NCBI GenBank assembly: GCA_940337035.1
Contig: CALNHX010007466.1
Location: forward strand, 1-64,000
Direction of reading: 5' to 3'
Source: Agriotes lineatus
Taxonomy: Eukaryota > Arthropoda > Insecta > Coleoptera > Elateridae
Length of the DNA stretch: 64,000 bases
Below, one piece after another: positions 1 to 10,639 of this stretch. The notes under the pieces are model-generated. The model saw only the letters and a program-made list of their open reading frames with translations. It was not told the origin of the DNA and did no database searches. The position numbers and the translations under genes were made by a program. The stretch's first letter is position 1. Each line of letters starts with the position of its first letter.

Positions 1-705
1 AGGCAACAAGTAGCTATTGTGCCTACTTGTTGCTAAGTTACCAAAGTAATTATTGCATTTTCTATTTTGGTTACTCTTATGAGTTATGACACATAATATT
101 TGATCCTTTTCCAACTCATAGAATTTCGTACAATTTTAGGCAACCTGTATATATCAGCAATAAGATAGCATGAATAAAAAACAGAATTCAATCCTCGAGT
201 AAGAGCGAGATGAACATAGAAATATTTTAGTAGACTTGACGCTCATTTTAATTATGGCATATGTCAACTAAGTATACTTATTAAAATAACTTTTTGTACG
301 GTTATCTCTTTCTTACTCAAGTATTATGTGCTTTTGTTTATGCTATCTCATGCTGTTATAGATAATTATTGTCCCATCGGTATACAACGTTGTTTATATA
401 ATTTTGTGATTTTCTTTGTCTTATTAAGATTCTTTCTTAATATGTATATAAGTATATTTATTATAGAGTCAAAAAATAATGTACCAATAATATAAATCAT
501 CCCAATCTTCGGAGTCAGAGCCATCGCATTTTTTTTAAAATTCTGACAGGTGCAATTTATTGCGTCTCTGTTTATTTCTATAAACTTCGGCAGCCAATGT
601 TTTTTCCTGATAAACGATTAATTGACCTGGGTGAATGCTTATTCAATGTTCCATTTAAATTGTTATTTTACATAAAATATTCCAGTGCATTTAATGTAGT
701 TTATT
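1..705. repeat. Tandem repeat unit, copy 1 (left part)
   Basis: This stretch matches 2509-3285 almost throughout, for example the segment around ACCAAAGTAATTATT, the AAAAAACAGAATTCAAT block and the run leading to ACATAAAATATT. The unit resumes at 2351-2508 after the inserted element at 706-2349. No coding potential is seen. The unit ends with repeated GGGTATTTACC-type palindromic motifs and CCCACATCACTA, which reads in reverse as TAGTGATGTGGG. That looks like a hAT-type terminus, so the unit may be a non-autonomous hAT element. This classification is inference. Confidence 0.7.
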
Positions 706-2349
706 TATAGTCCAGAGAAATTAGACATTGCTTTTCGGAAAAATTCCCGGAAAGCTGGATTTTGGTATGAGCCTTGATAGTGTGGTTCTAAACAAAATGT
801 CAAAAGTCCTCATCGATCCGAGTGCCGCTAAAAATTTTAAGAGGGGACAAAGGTCACCAAAAAGGTATTTTGTGAATATCTCGTTAACGGTCACTTTTAC
901 AGAAAAAATATTGATTATCAAATTTGTAGCTTATGAAATTTCTAACAATAAAGATATTATGACTTTTATTCGTAAAAGTAACGGTTTTGGAGATAATTCG
1001 ATTTACATAGTTGTAACGAATAGATGCACTCCTCAATGGTATGTACACACACGATCATTGAAAATGAACAGGGTTATGCAATACATGTTACACATTTGAA
1101 ACATTTGTGTTTGGGAAGCTACTATAACCGTGTTATCCAAAAAGTACTTCATCTAATGCACACGGTTTCATAAAAGTTGCCCGATATGTCTGTAATTTTG
1201 CATGGGGCCATAATATTGGTTGCACAGCCCTGTTCATTTTCAATTATTCTTTGTGTATATCGCATTGGAGTTGCGACTTGAAATATTCCAGAATTTCCTT
1301 GTTTCAGAGCCCATAAAAATAGAAAGAAACACATATATAGTACACTGTAGTCTAGATAGAGAAGGAATGTGCTCCGAAAAGTTCCTCTCCGTTGTCATAA
1401 AACCTCAAGGTGCTATTCGTGTAGGAGCATAATAGTATATTATGTTATTAGGAGCAAAAATTATACTTTATTTGGCGTAGCTGGACTGTTTATCTGCCGA
1501 GCTTGCGAGGCAGATAATTACAGCCGAGCCACATAAAGATACCTTTGTTCCGAATAACATATAGTATTTTTTCTTCAAACGTTTATAACAAATTATTTAA
1601 GAAATGTTAAGAAACCTGGAATTATTTTAAGGTAGAGGATTGGGTAGACTATAAACAACGTTGTGAACAAAATCCGAAAAAAAAATACTTTATCTCGTCT
1701 TGCTTAAATGTAACACCCGATATAAATGACGTCGATACTTGCGACTCCGCTGAAGATGTAGATCCATCATGTTTCCTGAATGAATGTATGGAAATAGAGA
1801 AGACAGCAGAAGAACAAGAAGAAGAAGATGATGAAGAGGAAAGCATACTCCTGTTTTGAATCCAAAATTGATTAATGAACAAGTTCATAATAATTTTTTT
1901 TTAAATAAACATTTTTCAAACAAAAATAAATGTGGAATATGCCTACTGGGGAGTCTGGGGACACCAAATGAAAAAAAAAAACGCACCTTGTACTTTACCT
2001 CGAAGGTGGTGTGGAAAAGAGTGCACGTTTCAACTCTGTAAATCGAATTATCTCCAAAACAGTTACATTTACGAATAAAAGTCATGATATGTTTATTGTT
2101 AGAAATTTTATAATCTACAAATTTGATAATCCATATTTTTTCTGTAAAAGTGACCGTTAACGAGATATTCAAGAAATACCGTTTTTGGTGACGTTTGCCC
2201 CCCCTTAAAATTTTTAGCGGCACTCGGATAGATGAGGACTTTTGACATTTTGTTTATAACCACAATATCAAGGCTCATACCAAAATCCAGCTTTCCGGGA
2301 ATTTTTCCGAAGTTTTGCTTTTATTTTGTCTAATTTCACTGGACTATTA
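706..2349. mobile_element. Long-TIR DNA transposon of unassigned family
   Basis: Two inverted arms of about 320 bp (706-1027 and 2031-2349) match closely, both reading inward from AGTCCAG(A/T)GAAATTAGACA through CGGAAAAATTCCCGGAAAGC to GGAGATAATTCGATTTACA. The 1.0-kb interior holds a short acidic open frame on the + strand (1611-1859). The element splits copy 1 of the flanking repeat cleanly, which supports a transposition event. No exact target duplication could be fixed; the flanks are ATTT and ATTATT. Long arms like these occur in several cut-and-paste families and in foldback elements. I cannot assign one. Confidence 0.7.
1611..1859 (+). pseudogene. C-terminal remnant of a transposon protein, acidic tail
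   Basis: An open frame of 82 codons lies inside the long-TIR element and ends at TGA 1857-1859. It has no ATG near its 5' end; a stop lies just upstream (1608-1610), so it is either a 3' exon or a truncated piece. The peptide begins around ETWNYFKVEDWVDYKQRCEQ, is lysine-rich in its middle, has four further cysteines, and ends in an acidic run (EEQEEEDDEEE) followed by ESILLF. Composition and position suggest the end of the element's own transposase or accessory protein. I recognise no family. Confidence 0.4.
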
Positions 2350-2350
2350 T

Positions 2351-2508
2351 TAAGATAACATTATTATATGAGTAAAAGTTAGCTTAGCTTTCTAAATATT
2401 ACAAATTTGATCAATACTCAGTTTTTAGGTATTTACCCGAGGCAGGGTAAATACCCATTTATAAATATCCTACACATTGGGTATTTACCTGACCCACATC
2501 ACTAATTG
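2351..2508. repeat. Tandem repeat unit, copy 1 (right part)
   Basis: Continues the copy interrupted at 705. It matches 3661-3843: TTAAGATAACATTATT, AAATATTACAAATTTGAT, then several GGGTAAATACCC-like motifs and CCCACATCACTA at the end. Confidence 0.65.
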
Positions 2509-2579
2509 TACCTACTTACTGCCTAGCTACCAAAGTAATTATTACATTTTCTAATTCACTTACTCTTATGGAAAATAGT

Positions 2580-2871
2580 AACGGGTGTTCATTAATTATT
2601 CCGGTCAAGTTGCCTTTGAAATATTTGTTGTATGAATATGTTGGTGGCACTGTAAGTTATTATGACAAGAGCTCACAATTATGTCAAATTCGAGGTTGGC
2701 AGGTTAGATTTTCCGTCAGTTTTGACACAAACTGACGCAAAATCTAACCTGCTAACCTTGAATTTGACATAATTGTGAGCTCTTGTCATAATAACTTACA
2801 GTGCCACCAACATATTCATACAACAAATATTTCAAAGGCAACTCGACCGGAATAATTAATGAACACCCGTT
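2580..2871. mobile_element. 292-bp near-perfect palindrome (foldback MITE)
   Basis: The left arm starts AACGGGTGTTCATTAATTAT and the right arm is its reverse complement with about four mismatches. Each arm is about 143 bp and the loop is about 6 nt (near 2726). Copy 1 of the host repeat lacks the palindrome, so it is an insertion. The whole unit is arm sequence with no interior, so it was probably mobilised in trans. Its transcript would fold into a long hairpin. Confidence 0.85.
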
Positions 2872-3282
2872 ATTCGAACGTTTTCTAACTCATAGAACTG
2901 CCATGTTCCGTACAATTTTAGGTAACTTATATATAACAGCAATGAAATAGCATGCATAAAAAACAGAATTCAATGGTTGACTAAGAAAGAGATGAACATA
3001 GAAATAAATATTTGAGTAGACTTGATATGTCCACTAAATATGTCTAGGTACTAAAATAACTTTTTTGTACGGTTATTTCTTTCTTACTAAGTACTCATTG
3101 CTGTTTTTTTGTTCTAAATTCTGACCGGGGCAATTTATTGCGCCTCTGTTTATTTCCATAAACTTCGGCAACCAATGTTTTTTTCCTGATAAACGATTAA
3201 TTTACCTCGGTGAATGCGTATTCAATGTTACATTTAAATTGTTATTTTACATAAAATATTTCAGTGTATTTAATAGTAATTT

Positions 3283-3400
3283 ACGATACAAGTGCGTAAA
3301 GCTACTCTTTAGGCACGAGTGGGGTAGAGTTAAAACGCGAGTGCGCGAGCGTTTTAAGCCCCACGAGTGACTAAAGATGCTTTACGCATGTGTATCGTAC
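3283..3400. repeat. Hairpin insertion with CpG-rich core
   Basis: Inverted repeat with arms of about 55 bp: TACGATACAAGTGCGTAAAG on the left pairs with the run ending CGCATGTGTATCGTAC. The centre is GC-rich (GCGAGTGCGCGAGCG). The inserted material runs on to about 3660 with two GCACGTTGCTA-type direct repeats and no coding sequence. Confidence 0.65.
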
Positions 3401-3843
3401 AATATTTTATCTAAGATAGAATCTAAAAAATACGGTAAATATAAAAAATATTTTACATGTAAATTGGAATTACTAGCAACCGGTCTTAATTTTGAGTGTT
3501 TGAAAAATTTTAAAGCACGTTGCTACTAACTACGTGCCTAATGAATTTTTTTAAGCACGTTGCTATTAACGACGTAAACTAATGAAAACATGTTATTAAA
3601 CAGTCGTTTTACAAACTTAAAACTGCCAACTAAAAGGCAATTTTACACACTGTCGTAGATAAATGTAATTTATTTATTAAGATAACATTATTTTGTAAGT
3701 AAAAGTTAGCTTAGGCTATTAAATATTACAAATTTGATAAATACCCTCTTTTTAGGTATTTACCCGAGGCATGGGTAAATACCCAGGTAAATGCCCATTT
3801 ATAAATACCCTACCCATTGGGTATTTACCCAACCCACATCACT

Positions 3844-6800
3844 AGCCGCCCGGGTGCAAGATATAGTTTGCCGCCCCTATAGCGTATAGCTCCTTAGACG
3901 TAAATAGTGTTAATTTTAAAATTCTGCGTTGCCTTGATAACTGCAACTTGTTTTAAAAAATAAAAAAATATGAAGGTTATTATAAACTTTATTATTTGTA
4001 TAAATTAACAAATTAAATATTTAAAACAACTAACATAATGCTTTAATAGTTATAAAACAAAGTATTGCTTAAATTATTTATTATTAGTAACTTAGAAGTT
4101 ATAAACATGAACTAAAAACTACATAAATTCTAAATTTAAATATCAAAAGCGACTTTTCTTGCTTTTTTAATTGCAAATTCTCGTATTAAATCCGTCATAT
4201 CTAACGCCTGGCAGATCTCTTCCTCGATGCTTATTACAGCCAAATTTGTAAGTCTGTTCTGGCTCATAGTAGATCTCAAATAGTTTTTAATTATTTTTAA
4301 TTTTGAAAACGATCTCTCACCATGAGCCACAGTGACAGGCATCGTAGGGCTACAGATAAATTCGGGAAAGTGCTAATTAAATCATTAGCCACAAGGTATT
4401 CTAAAGTTTCCTTGCCCGAAGTCGTATTGCTTTTATTATAAATGGACAATATTTCAATTTCATTGCACAAATCAATTGCATTAACATCCATTTGTTTTGT
4501 AGATGAATCGGTTAATTTAATTTGTAAATCCATACAACATTTCATTAATTCTTCTTTATCTATAGATAAAGAGCCTAAATTATTTAAAAAGCCAAAATAG
4601 GAGTTGCACTCGTTTAACTGTTCAAATCTGTCTTTTAATTTTGATATTACTATATCAAGAATATAAAAATAAAAATTGACTTTGAAATTCAACTCTGGTG
4701 ATTCGATTGATTCATCTCTATGTTCATAATAAAAAAAAACCTTTGCTTTTCTCGGTCTAACCAAGCCTACAGCTGGAAAGACACTTTCGCAGTCTATATC
4801 TTCAGCAATTTTTTTTGCCTCATTAAGCATAGCTGTAAAACTACCTTCAGATCGTATTTCAATGAAAAAAATTTGAATTTCTGTCAACATTTTTACAGTT
4901 TCTGGTAAAATAATATTAGATTTTTGCATGATTTTGCTTACAGTGTTTATTTTTGATAAAATATTGTACCAAATTACTAGAGAACACACAAATTTATATG
5001 ATTTTATTTTATTAATTAGTGACTTTGCAAGGTTTTTTGTGTCATTGTCTCTTGATGTATCATTATAAAGGGAAAAGAGAGCATCATAAATTTTTTCTAA
5101 ATTAAATCTAAGGGTTTTAATGGCATCGATTCTATATATGCCAACGGTAGGTGGAGGCTGAAAAAAAAACATATATTTCTTGAATAATAGCAAAGAAATT
5201 TGTTACTTCAAGCGAACTTTTCGCAGCATCATTGACAACTAAATTAAGACTATGAGCTGCACAAGGGACAAAAAAGGCTCTAGGATTTATATCAAGGATT
5301 CTTTTTTGCAGCCCATTATGTTTGCCTTTCATGTTGGCACCGTTGTCATATCCCTGCCCTCGCATATCCTTAATATCAATATTTAATTCTTTTAAATAAT
5401 TCAATAAAAAGGCCGTTAGTCCTTCACCAGTTGTATCTGTAACTGGGCAGAACCCTAAAAAATGCTCTCTAATTTCTATACCCTTTGAAATATCATTAAT
5501 GAAAACGAACCTGACAACTACAGTTATTTGTTCTTCGTGACTCACATCAGGTGTACAATCTAATATAATTGAATAATATTTACACAATTTTAAAGTTTCC
5601 ATTATATTTTGCTTGACTTTTTCACCTATTAGACAAATTAATTCATTTTGGATTTTATCACCTAAATAATGTGGCATATTATTGGTATCTTTTTGAATTC
5701 TGCCAATATGTTCCGACATTATATTATCGAATTTTGCAATTGATTCAATTCGCTTCAAAAAATTACCATTGCCTTTTTCGAAAAGTTTTTGATTACTTCC
5801 TCTAAAAGCTGCATTTTGTCCAGCTAAATACTGTATGACACAAATGATTCTTTCAATAATTGACGTCCATCGTTTTTTTTCCAACTTAATTAAATTTTGG
5901 TTGACTGAGTCAACAGTTGTCCCTTTTTCAATCGATTTTTTTAGCTCGACCCATTTCTTAACACTCTCAAAATGCCCCTTACTTTTTTCGTGCCTGTCTA
6001 AATTTTGAGATAAGTGTCGCCAGTCAGTATAACCTTTATCATCGTTAAAAACATTATCAGTAACTTTAAATAATTTGCAACAAAAACAAAATACAGAATT
6101 ATTTGACTTAGAATAAACTAACCATGTTCTAGGAACTTTTTCATTATTGCTTAATTTTTTGTCATAATAAGTAGTTGAAAAAGATCTGTTTGAATCGTCT
6201 AATGGAAATGCGATATTTTTCAATTGTAATGGCCCCAATTCAAGAATAGACATTTTAATGTTATCTGTTAAAACTTGCGGCCAAAGAGCAGGATCTTTCA
6301 ATATTTCCATCCCAGCGTCCTCAGCAGCAACCTCGGTTGGTGGTGGTGAATCCGGTGTGTCCTGTGCATCCGCCTCGGATTTATTATTTTCTTGCCCTAT
6401 TTCTGGATTTTCCATATGCGTGTCCTTGTTCGAATCAAGCTGTTCCTCCACTTGCAGGCTTGTTGATGGTTGTTCGGCTGCAGCCGCCGTGGAAACAAAA
6501 AATTTTTTTAAGGAGCCAGCCAGTCCTTTTTTAATTTCGTCTTTTTCGGACTTTCTTTTTCAATACTGAAAGCCGGAAAGTCTCTTTCTGCCATCGGCCA
6601 TCTGAATTAAGCACAAATAAATTCTAAGGATAGCGAAACAGAAAAATAAGCAGAAAAGTTCAAATGTTTAAAATAATGAAAAATACTTACGTTTTAAAAC
6701 TTTCAACTTTAAAAAGCACTATATTATTTAGCTCTTGCTTGAAACGTTTAGCCTTTTTATTTCTGCTTAGTTCAGTACAATCTTACTAGCATTCAATCGC

Positions 6801-7330
6801 AAACTAAACTAACCCCCAATTGCCCTTTTTAAGTTTGTTATCGTATATGCCGGCGGCATGCATGAGCATGAAGCATGTTGCAACAAAGCACAAATACACA
6901 ATTTACTCATTATTTTTGTGTCTAAAGAGGGCCGCTTAGTCTAGCTGATTTCGCTGATCTATATAGTTTCGTGTTTCATGACGCTGCACCATAGCGACAG
7001 AGCGATAACTCGTGTGTCGGTATAATCACCGTGTACAATAGCAAACGGCACCGACGCGACGTGTTTATAATAAAAATAAATTATAAGTAATAAATTATTA
7101 TTGTATGCTTGCCGCCTTAAAAATGCAACCGTTTCTCTGTATCAAGTTACCTTTATACGAAAAAAAGCCAGACACAAGACTATAACTTGATAAAAAATGT
7201 TGCATTTTCTAATGCCGCAAGGCACAAGCATACCTATCTTAAATTTCTTTCATTTTTCATTTTGCCGCCCCAAATAGTTTGCCGCCCGGGTGCTGTGCAC
7301 GCTTTGCACCCCAGGCACGGCTCGGCTCTG
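3844..7330 (-). mobile_element. Decayed hAT-superfamily transposon
   Basis: This interval carries a frameshifted hAT transposase on the minus strand (4136-6594). GC-rich motifs lie at both ends: GCCGCCCGGGTGC and TAGTTTGCCGCCCC near 3844-3880, and the same motifs near 7262-7295. The right end reads inward on the minus strand as CAGAGCCGAGCCGTGCC, a plausible hAT terminus. The left end appears rearranged or truncated, and no 8-bp target duplication could be matched. The non-coding right part (6600-7260) is AT-rich. Confidence 0.75.
4136..6594 (-). pseudogene. hAT transposase, ZMYM1/TTF-type zinc finger and DUF4371 type, frameshifted
   Basis: Reading from 6594 the protein starts MAERDFPAFSIEK, then shifts frame near 6505 at an A-rich run. 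The main part (6451-5132) has a TTF-type zinc finger (CFCCKLF followed by a W and two H residues), the first catalytic region around ILDCTPDVSHEEQ, the second around GQGYDNGANM, and FVPCAAHSLNLVVNDA typical of DUF4371. A second shift occurs near 5180 in a run of nine A residues. A third near 4340 loses a few codons before the C-terminal dimerisation region (VAHGERSFSKLK, then YLRSTMSQNRLTNLAVISIE), which includes the conserved ERSFS glutamate. Known hAT transposases cut and paste with 8-bp target duplications. At least three frameshifts make this a dead copy. Confidence 0.9.
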
Positions 7331-8330
7331 ATGTCGGTAGATTGTCAGTAATTTTTAGATTAAAATGACATAATTGGGCCACTACATAACTGTGAATTGT
7401 GCATTTTTTTTATAACAAACACTTTCGTTATGATAACGACCGGGTAAATGATGTTGTCATTTTTGGTAGCTACTTGACTGTATGGAAACTGCCACTTTCG
7501 TATGTGGGCGTGAGAAAAAGATCTATCACGCTACCAAGCACTATGAAAAGTGAAATCATAAATTTCCTTACTGTCCCAGTATTTTTACTCTATCTTTAAT
7601 TTGTACTCTCTGGTTTTTTTACACTCTTGTGCTCTATGACGTGTGCTTCTTAACAGACAGCATATATTAAGAGGGAGAGGGAGAATTGTACATAGTCTCT
7701 TAGTTTTTATAGGAAGAATAAAATTGATATACTTTTACATTTGAGATACATTGCTATGTGTGACATATAAATTTCCAGGATAGATCCTAACATCTGAACA
7801 TATTGACGTAAACACGCACAATGAAAATTTGCCTCTTTATTTTAAATTCTTATCAGAATTTTTCAAACTTTGGGAGCTTCGTTTCGCGATTTATATTGCC
7901 TCAAATTGCTTTCACATATATTCACTTTGTATTCATTGTGTTTGTGCTATTACTTCGGCACTACTTCTTGAAGTATTACTGTCGACCTCTACCATTGTTA
8001 CAAAGTTATTATTTTTGTCGCAAGCAACCGCTCAATCAATCGCGACCAATTCAAAATTATATGAAAGGGCTAAGAAAACTATATAACTTTTGTGAAGACA
8101 GTTTAGAGTTAAAATAAAGCCGTAAAATTAATAAATGAAGAGTATGTCATTCCAGAGCTTGTAAACATGATAACTCGAGAACGACATAACCTCTCAGGAT
8201 GATTTCTACGCTAATTACTGTGGAATATTAATGCAAACAACTGAAAATATTTTGGGCGAGTTTGGTCGATTTTTATTCTTGTTACCAGTAATAGATATTA
8301 CACGGCCACGTAATTGCGCTATCAGGGTGG
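7331..8330. other. Unassigned sequence with one small hydrophobic open frame
   Basis: Two overlapping frames (7829-8086 and 7821-8117, + strand) encode hydrophobic peptides of 85 and 98 residues. The frame at 7829 reads FKLWELRFAIYIAS, then a likely membrane segment, then SQATAQSIATNSKLYERAKK. It could be an exon of a membrane protein or chance. I do not recognise it and no confident splice sites frame it. The rest is AT-rich with nothing recognisable. Confidence 0.25.
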
Positions 8331-8397
8331 TGTAGTGGCTACACTTGACTGCCGAGCCTGAAGTGACGAGTTCGAACCTCTGTCGGAGCACGATTTA
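8331..8397 (+). repeat. tRNA-like SINE head
   Basis: A pol III A-box-like stretch (TGGTGTAGTGGCTACAC) lies about 35 nt before a B-box-like GAGTTCGAACCTC, in the spacing of a tRNA gene. The flanks do not form a convincing seven-base acceptor stem, and there is no match to the other SINE family in this window. Most likely the tRNA-related 5' part of a different SINE. Confidence 0.45.
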
Positions 8398-9178
8398 TAT
8401 ATCGACGGAGATCAATCAATTTTGAATACCTTACAATAAATTTACGATTTGTTTTGGCCTACAATGTCATCCTATTTTAATTTCTGACAAAAATTACGGA
8501 ATTACCTTATGTTCCGTATACTGTCAGATACACTGCATATAATATAATTGGATCACGGCCATACCACACTCAGAGCACCGTTTGAACAGTTGACAATTAA
8601 GGAGAGGACGCATGACAAAAACCGTTCCATCCCAACACTGTGCCAAGATAGCGATAAGGAGCTCAAATCAAAATAACTAACATACACGTTTTAAAAGAGT
8701 TAATTGTCCCAATATTTCCTTTTATACACAAGTGAAATATAAAGATAAAAGAAAAAGAAGATGAAATAAAATCCACGTTTTAGGGGTATAATACCAGCCA
8801 TGTACTTATGTTAAGAACGTATTAGACCAACAAGAGAACTAGCACGTTAAATCTAAATGAAGTTATGACAGTGATTTCTTTAACAGCCTAGAAAAGCTAA
8901 TACTGCAACAAGTTAGTCATATAAACCTTCCCTCGGCTCTGTACCAAATAATAAATTATGCGATCAGTAATTACCTGCCAGGAATGATCTCGTCTTGGTT
9001 TCATTTTAATAGTTATAGGAATAGTGTCTCCTTACAATGATTAACGCATTTGTTAAGTTTCTCTATGGTGATAGTATTTCGAGTACCGCTGTTCAGTATC
9101 TAAGACCCGCGGCAGGCATTGTTGAAGGTCTTTATTTCGCCGTGAACACTCATTGGCTGTGTTCAGAATTAGATGTTA
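8398..9178. other. Non-coding AT-rich stretch
   Basis: I see no supported gene or repeat. The longest frames are short and start or end arbitrarily. Confidence 0.5.
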
Positions 9179-9208
9179 TGTCTCTCTCCATCTCCCCCTC
9201 TCTCTCTC

Positions 9209-9262
<54 letters not shown>

Positions 9263-9293
9263 CCTCCCTCTCCCCCTCCCTCCTATTATTTTT
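9179..9293. repeat. (CT)n microsatellite
   Basis: About 115 bp of almost pure pyrimidine: (CT)n with C-rich interruptions turning into CCCT repeats at the 3' side. The open frames across it (Ser-Leu or Arg-Glu runs) are translations of the repeat. Confidence 0.95.
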
Positions 9294-9770
9294 GATTGCC
9301 CTTAAGTTGCTAGCTATCTCAGACGTCAATGGACAAGACTCATTTGTTACCCCATCAGTGGCTATGGGAAAGCCAACACAGCTTTGCTCCAAGTTCGTCT
9401 CGTCCGCATCTTTAGTTCTGAAAACAAATCCCAGCCCTGATAGGAATAAAAGCCAAAGTCTTAATACAAACGTAATATGCTGTTTATGATATTTTACATA
9501 CATACCAATAAAAGAAATACAAAACGACAATATGCAAATAATATACGCCGTAAATAACAAGAATTAATGTTTAGTTGAATGTTTACGAGCTAAGAGCTAA
9601 ATTCTACTTGCTTTTACAATCTGTCATAAATGCCATGAATAAACAAAGGTTAACGTTGGGTTTGCAATGTTATGCGCTAAAAGGTAAATTCTCCGCGCAA
9701 TTACTGTTTGCACAAAATACTGGTAACAAAAAGTAGTACGGTAACACTAACATGAAATTTCGCGAACATA
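9294..9770. other. Non-coding stretch
   Basis: No supported feature. The open frames here extend from the CT repeat or are short. Confidence 0.4.
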
Positions 9771-9779
9771 TCGTTTAAG

Positions 9780-10490
9780 CGGAATGGGACGTTTCGCCGC
9801 CGCCGTTTCGCCACCGCCGGTTCGCCACGGCCGTTTCGCCGCCAAGCCGTTTCGCCACCAACCGCTTCGCCGCCGGGCCAGTTCGCCGCCAAGGTTAACG
9901 ATTTCAAATTTACAGAATGTTAATGTCTACATTTAAGATTATTTTCAAAACAACAAATTCCGGGTGAAATTCGGTGCACGGTCCGGTCTATTCTGTATGC
10001 GCTGCCAGCGAAGTAAGGTTTATGATACGATCAGCGTCCGTCAAAATGTTGTGGGTGCCGCTATCGTCTCATAATTTTTAAAGCAATGTTGTTGCGCTTT
10101 CGGCGGTGGTTCAGGTTAATGGTTTATGTTAGTTGTTAGGTCTTGATGATTTTTTTAGAGAAAAAATACGAGAGAGAGTCTGTTCAACGTAACATTTTTC
10201 TGTTCACTGTTACATTTTTGTGCATGCGCACTGGACCGGACCGTCCACCGAATTTTTACCCAAATTCCTTAACGTACCTAATTCGAAAATAACTACCGAT
10301 TTAGTTAGGTTAGGTTAGCTTAGGTTAGGTCATGATCATGTGTGTATCTATATGTTATTCCAAATATTGAAATTGTTCTGGCGGCGAACTGGCTCGGTGG
10401 CGAAACGGCCGGTAGCGAAACGGCCTGGCGGCGAAACGGTGGTGGCGAACCGGCGGTGGCGAAACGGCGGCGGCGCAACGTCCTAGACCC
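9780..10490. mobile_element. 711-bp non-autonomous element, tandem-repeat TIRs, 9-bp target duplication
   Basis: Both ends carry inverted arms of about 110 bp made of repeats of a GTTTCGCCGCC-like unit. The left arm (about 9788-9895) reads GGACGTTTCGCCGCCGCCGT and the right arm (about 10377-10482) is its reverse complement with scattered changes. TCGTTTAAG occurs at 9771-9779 and again at 10491-10499, exactly flanking the element. A 9-bp duplication is typical of Mutator-like (MULE) transposons. The interior has a second inverted repeat and no gene. Assignment to MULEs rests only on duplication length and long TIRs. Confidence 0.75.
10304..10330 (+). repeat. Short interstitial TTAGG run
   Basis: Five consecutive TTAGG-phase units with one changed base (GTTAGGTTAGGTTAGCTTAG then GTTAGGT). 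TTAGG is the usual arthropod telomere motif. The run is short and lies inside the 711-bp element, so it is not evidence of a telomere. Confidence 0.7.
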
Positions 10491-10639
10491 TCGTTTAAGT
10501 AGTCCGATAATAGTAGTTTATTTATCTAGAACGAAAAGTGGCATTTTAAAGACGAGAAAGTTGTTTACGTCCGAGGCGTCAGCCAAGGACGGAATTACTT
10601 GCCAGGACCTTAGAAACATTTTTCGTTCGTGGTGAATAC

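Larger units (their letters stand above)
2509..3843. repeat. Tandem repeat unit, copy 2
   Basis: Second copy of the unit seen at 1-705 plus 2351-2508. It is interrupted by the palindrome at 2580-2871 and by a hairpin-bearing insertion at about 3283-3660. The second insertion sits at the same point in the unit where copy 1 carries the 1.64-kb element. The decayed hAT starts directly after its terminal CACATCACTA. Confidence 0.65.

Noticed and set aside
7821..8117. A chemoreceptor exon
   Set aside because: The peptide is hydrophobic but shows none of the C-terminal signatures of insect odorant or gustatory receptors, and two frames are equally open.
9037..9560. Open frames of 150 and 136 codons on both strands
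   Set aside because: They run through the CT microsatellite, giving Ser-Leu or Arg-Glu runs; no domain on either side.
10304..10330. A chromosome end
   Set aside because: Only about five TTAGG units, inside a transposon, with long unrelated sequence on both sides.
9701..10635. Arg/Gly-rich open frames at 9701-9907 and 10342-10635
   Set aside because: Both are translations of the GTTTCGCC tandem-repeat TIRs of the 711-bp element.
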